Shown here: positions 60,954 to 64,000 of the stretch, one piece after another | Numbering within the stretch: the first letter of the stretch is position 1 | How the letters are laid out: the number at the start of each line of letters is the position of its first letter | The notes under the pieces: model-generated | Told to the model about the DNA's origin: nothing | Databases searched by the model: none | What the model saw: the letters and a program-made list of their open reading frames with translations, nothing else | Translations under genes and position numbers: made by a program | Source of the DNA: Chryseobacterium sp. Bi04 | GTDB taxonomy: Bacteria > Bacteroidota > Bacteroidia > Flavobacteriales > Weeksellaceae | DNA length: 64,000 nt | NCBI RefSeq assembly: GCF_918698085.1 | Contig: NZ_CAKKLP010000014.1 | Location: forward strand, 62,001-126,000 | Reading direction: 5' to 3'

Positions 60954-61364
60954 CTATTCAGCAGGCATTTGAGAAATATCGGCGTAGGTTATATTCCAGC
61001 CATGTCCATCCAAGTCCCAAAAAGAATTTTGATACATCCATCCGTAATCCTGAGGTTCCTCATGTTGTGTGCATCCATTTTGCAAGGCAGTATTGACCAC
61101 CTTATCAACTTCTTCACGGCTGTTGAGTCCAATGGCAACAAGAACCTGGCTTGTATTCTCTTTGGCAACAGGCTTATTGGTAAAAGTCTGGAAGTAATCT
61201 TCTTTCAGGAACATGACATAGATATTGTCATCCTTCATTACAATGCATACTGCCTTATCATCTGAAAACTGTTCGTTAATTTCAAAACCAAGGGTAGTCC
61301 AGAATTCTCTTGTTTTCTGTATGTCTTTAACCGGAAGGTTAACATAAATTTGATTGACTTTCAT
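60954..61364 (-). CDS. VOC family protein (copy 2)
   Basis: A 136-aa paralog of copy 1, aligning without gaps over most of its length (QIYVNLPVKD.QKTREFWT.LGF.INEQFS). Its upstream spacer also matches that of copy 1, including TTTTGTAATTTTTAGTGTT and CATAAGGCAAGATTTAATTT. Tandem duplication is the simple explanation. Lies 76 bp before the Crp/Fnr gene's end. Confidence 0.88.
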   Translation of the reverse strand: MKVNQIYVNLPVKDIQKTREFWTTLGFEINEQFSDDKAVCIVMKDDNIYVMFLKEDYFQTFTNKPVAKENTSQVLVAIGLNSREEVDKVVNTALQNGCTQHEEPQDYGWMYQNSFWDLDGHGWNITYADISQMPAE

Positions 61365-61440
61365 TTTGTAATTTTTAGTGTTAAACTTTTAACCAAAATT
61401 ACCAAGGTATGATGAAAATCAACTTGCCATAAGGCAAGAT

Positions 61441-62031
61441 TTAATTTTTCTTGGGATGGGAAACCAATTCTTTACGAATACGGCTTAAAGAAGTATCTGT
61501 AACCCCAAGGTAGGAAGCAATCTGCTTTAACGGAGCAAACTGTATGACTTTTGATTTTTGTTCCAGCAAATTCAGGTACCTTCTGGTAGCGGAAAGGGTA
61601 AACATTTCTACAGACCGCTGTTTATAGTCAAAAAGCTCTTTAGACATCCAGGATCTTCCCCATTCCCTGAGGTTTGGAATTTTATGGAATAAATCCTGAA
61701 AAGTATCGTAATCAAGCCTCCAGCATTCACAATCTGTAATACAGACAATGTTTTCCTGAGACGGTATTCTCTGAAACAATGATAAAACCTCAATAATAAC
61801 TTCATTCTCTACAAAAAAATGTGTCGTCACTTCATTCCCGTTGAAATCATTAACAAATGAACGTGCCAGTCCACTGTCTAAAATATAATATTCATTGGCT
61901 GTTTTTCCTTCTTCCAGCATAAAGTCTCCTTTTTGAAATGTCTTTTTTTCGTGAGCCTGAAATATTTCTTCAAGCTCTTCATGAAGAAAAAAAGGAAAAT
62001 CATAGCATGTTTCTAAGGCTTTATTAGTCAT
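61441..62031 (-). CDS. Crp/Fnr-family transcriptional regulator
   Basis: A 196-aa regulator with an N-terminal cyclic-nucleotide-binding-like beta-barrel (QKGDFMLEEGKTANEYYILDSGLARSF) and a C-terminal winged-helix part (APLKQIASYLGVTDTSLSRIRKEL). No Fnr-type Cys cluster is present. It is the first gene of the minus-strand run of small stress-type genes to its left and may control them; that is inference from position. Confidence 0.9.
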   Translation of the reverse strand: MTNKALETCYDFPFFLHEELEEIFQAHEKKTFQKGDFMLEEGKTANEYYILDSGLARSFVNDFNGNEVTTHFFVENEVIIEVLSLFQRIPSQENIVCITDCECWRLDYDTFQDLFHKIPNLREWGRSWMSKELFDYKQRSVEMFTLSATRRYLNLLEQKSKVIQFAPLKQIASYLGVTDTSLSRIRKELVSHPKKN

Positions 62032-62427
62032 CAGGTCATTTTTTTTAAGATTTTAAAAATAAAATTTTTAATTCAAATAAAGATATAAATATTAAACAAA
62101 TAAGAAAATCATTCATAAAAATCAATATATCATATTGAAATCAAAGACAATCAGCTATAACTAATAATTAAACAAATGTTTTGATTGTTATAAATCACCC
62201 CGTCAAATTAACCACCCCGTCAAATCGTTGATTTGACACCCCTCCAGAGTAGGGAAATGGTTATACTCTTATGGGGCGTGGTATAAAAGTATTTGGATAA
62301 AGGTATTATTAAAGTTTAATACAAACAGGCCGTTCGCAGATATATAAATCCACCTTTAGGCCTTTAGCTAAAACAGACAGTTTTATCATTGAGTTCTTTT
62401 TTAAACTTCAGAAGAGAGGTTTATGTC
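62032..62427. other. 396-bp intergenic region with a short repeat
   Basis: AT-rich leader of the Crp/Fnr gene followed by a CACCCCGTCAAAT repeat zone (62198-62250) and a stretch with no ORF up to the DUF763 gene's stop. Confidence 0.5.
62198..62250. repeat. CCCCGTCAAAT repeat with inner hairpin
   Basis: CACCCCGTCAAAT occurs in a close direct pair, the second leading into GTCAAATCGTTGATTTGAC, an 8-bp hairpin with GTT loop, and CACCCCTCC. It looks like a small dispersed element or the end of one. Confidence 0.5.
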
Positions 62428-63633
62428 TTAAAATAAAGACAGCTGAATCGGTTTGCTTGGTTTTTGAGCGTCTCCAAAAACTGTTTTTCCTCCAAAACGC
62501 CACGAGTTTTGTCGTTCTTCTTCAATAACCTGCTGAATATCAAAATCGGGAGTAAAATCTTTTTCAGCTGATGCTACAATCTGATGCAGCTTGTGTAAAG
62601 AATTTAATTTATCTGAATTTCCAAGCTTTGACTTTTCTATTCCTTTTCTAAGAATACCAATGCTTTCGTCGTACGTTTTTGTAGGTACTGGAAAAGGATG
62701 ACCGTCTTTACCTCCGTGCGCAAAAGAAAACCTTGCAGGATCAGCAAATCTTGCCGGTGCCCCATGAATCACCTCACTTACCAATGCTAATGACTGCATA
62801 GTTCTCGGGCCAACACCTTCCAGCATCAGCAAGTCTTCAAAATTTTGTGGCTGCTGTTCACGGGTAATATATAAAAGCGCTCCCAATCGCTTCAAATCTA
62901 CATCAGAAGCCCGTACATCATGATGGGCAGGAAGAATTAATCTTGAAAAGTCTTTCATCACATCTATAGAGTCGGTATGGGAAATATCAAGGATTCCTTT
63001 CCTGTTTCCTGCAGCTTCGGAATCGGTAAGATTAAGGATTTTCCCTCTTGAAATACCATTAATTCCAGTATGGGGTTCTTCTACAAATGATTTTACATTT
63101 TCCGAATGCCAATGGTAGCGTCTTGCCGTTCCGTCAGACTCGTGCATTCCCTGCTGGATCACACTCCAGTTTCCGTTATCTGAAAGCACAAAATTATGCA
63201 GGTATAGCTGGTATCCATCCTGTATAGCAGTATTGTCAACCTTTGCTGAAAGTCTACTGGCTCTTACCAGCTCTGTTCCATTCAGACCTGTTTTATCGGC
63301 AATACGGATCAGCTCGGAGGGAGTTTCTCTTGATAGTTTACCCTTGCCTCCACAGATATAAAGTCCCAGGGATTGGGAATTGGGATTAATAGAACGTTTC
63401 AAGGCTCCCATAACAGAAGTGGTAATTCCCGAAGAATGCCAGTCCATCCCCATCACCGCTCCAAAACTTTGAAACCAGAACGGGTCTGCCAAACGGCGGA
63501 GAACTTCATCTTTACCATAATCCATCAGGATCACTTCAATAATGGAAAGCCCCAATACAGACATCCGCTCGTATAGCCATGACGGTACTTTGCCATAGTG
63601 AAGTGGTAGATCTGCTGTTCCTGAACGTTTCAT
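62428..63633 (-). CDS. DUF763 protein
   Basis: A 401-aa protein of the DUF763 family: the N-terminal GTADLPLHYGKVPSWLYERM and FGAVMGMDWHSSGITTSVMGALK are its hallmarks, and a helix-hairpin-helix-like LMLEGVGPRTMQSLALVSEVIHG (about 268-290) suggests nucleic-acid binding. The function is unproven; relatives occur in archaea and bacteria. It is monocistronic. Confidence 0.9.
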   Translation of the reverse strand: MKRSGTADLPLHYGKVPSWLYERMSVLGLSIIEVILMDYGKDEVLRRLADPFWFQSFGAVMGMDWHSSGITTSVMGALKRSINPNSQSLGLYICGGKGKLSRETPSELIRIADKTGLNGTELVRASRLSAKVDNTAIQDGYQLYLHNFVLSDNGNWSVIQQGMHESDGTARRYHWHSENVKSFVEEPHTGINGISRGKILNLTDSEAAGNRKGILDISHTDSIDVMKDFSRLILPAHHDVRASDVDLKRLGALLYITREQQPQNFEDLLMLEGVGPRTMQSLALVSEVIHGAPARFADPARFSFAHGGKDGHPFPVPTKTYDESIGILRKGIEKSKLGNSDKLNSLHKLHQIVASAEKDFTPDFDIQQVIEEERQNSWRFGGKTVFGDAQKPSKPIQLSLF

Positions 63634-63768
63634 TTTGATTAAAAAACAAAGTTAGTTTTAATATTCTAAATGGGTCATGATTTGAATCAACTTTAAATAA
63701 GGGATAAAAAATTGTTTATTCCTATTTTTTTTGTGATTTTTGTATATCTCCAATACCAACAAATTATT

Positions 63769-64000
63769 ATGAAAAAACTTTTACTTTTCCTATCTGTAAT
63801 CCTGTTATCGGCCTGCCAAAGTAAAAAAGAAGAGTCAACCAATACGGAAGATCTTCAAAAAATGAGAGAGGAATGGATAAAAAACAGGTTAGATTTCTTT
63901 CAGGCAGCTCAACCCAAGTATTTTTCAGCTAAAACAATTAATGGTCATTCGTTCAACTCAAAGGATTATCAAGGGAAAAACCTCCTGATCTTCATTTACA
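63769..64000 (+). CDS. Thioredoxin-like lipoprotein (3' end outside window)
   Basis: ATG at 63769 opens a frame that runs to the edge (77 residues). It has a lipoprotein signal with Cys in LSVILLSAC, a charged helix (EDLQKMREEWIKNRLDF), and the start of a TlpA/AhpC-type thioredoxin fold (KTINGHSFNSKDYQGKNLLIFIY). It would act in periplasmic redox chemistry. The CxxC active site lies outside the window. Confidence 0.75.
   Translation, partial: MKKLLLFLSVILLSACQSKKEESTNTEDLQKMREEWIKNRLDFFQAAQPKYFSAKTINGHSFNSKDYQGKNLLIFIY

Overview
The window looks like a chromosomal segment of a Flavobacteriia bacterium, most likely a Chryseobacterium-type Weeksellaceae. The evidence is the AT-rich DNA, the lack of Shine-Dalgarno-like leaders, TAnnTTTG promoter boxes, Bacteroidota-specific families (GLPGLI, grasp-with-spasm maturation proteins, DUF4377, DUF6268) and a tyrosine-rich Wzc of Bacteroidota type. 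This assignment is from reading the sequence, not from a database search.

1-17391 is a Wzx/Wzy-type capsule or exopolysaccharide locus, all on the minus strand and tightly packed. In transcription order it carries a membrane 4,6-dehydratase, Wza, Wzc, a UDP-GlcNAc C4-epimerase and a UDP-HexNAc dehydrogenase (the TviC/TviB pair, giving a HexNAc uronic acid). Wzx, an O-acetyltransferase, a pyruvyl transferase, a GT2, a secreted beta-helix protein, Wzy, two further glycosyltransferases, a PglC-type initiating transferase and a PglD-type N-acetyltransferase running off the left edge follow. The dehydratase/PglC/PglD set suggests a bacillosamine-like first sugar.

17392-22000 holds an 840-bp AT-rich spacer and then a compact RiPP operon of the grasp-with-spasm type: a 63-aa precursor, a perfect-palindrome hairpin, a lipoprotein, an ATP-grasp ligase, a 64-aa unknown protein, a SPASM protein without a visible radical-SAM motif, and a GLPGLI protein. 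This is the most interesting system in the window. 22183-22919 is a graveyard of mobile-element fragments (XRE regulator, ParA, ArdA) beside a tRNA-Arg(TCG).

23155-44349 is mostly housekeeping: an outer-membrane/lipoprotein/TPR operon, an amino acid permease, a transglutaminase-like protein, a SPFH protein, a dGTPase, a Fpg/Nei glycosylase, an SMR exporter and an AAA ATPase. It is interrupted by decayed genes (an S15/CocE hydrolase, a LytTR/DUF6268 deletion scar, an NTF2-like fragment), two tandem micro-lipoproteins, and a broken REP-associated transposase between inverted REP hairpins.

44349-64000 carries gcvP, a tiny Cys-rich basic protein gene that may be leaderless, a J-domain protein, an ECF sigma operon, five tandem copies of a 213-239 bp non-coding repeat, an S9 peptidase, a minus-strand run of small stress or metabolite-type proteins (SRPBCC, VOC, DinB, SDR, alpha/beta hydrolase) ending at a Crp/Fnr regulator, a DUF763 protein, and the start of a thioredoxin-like lipoprotein gene.
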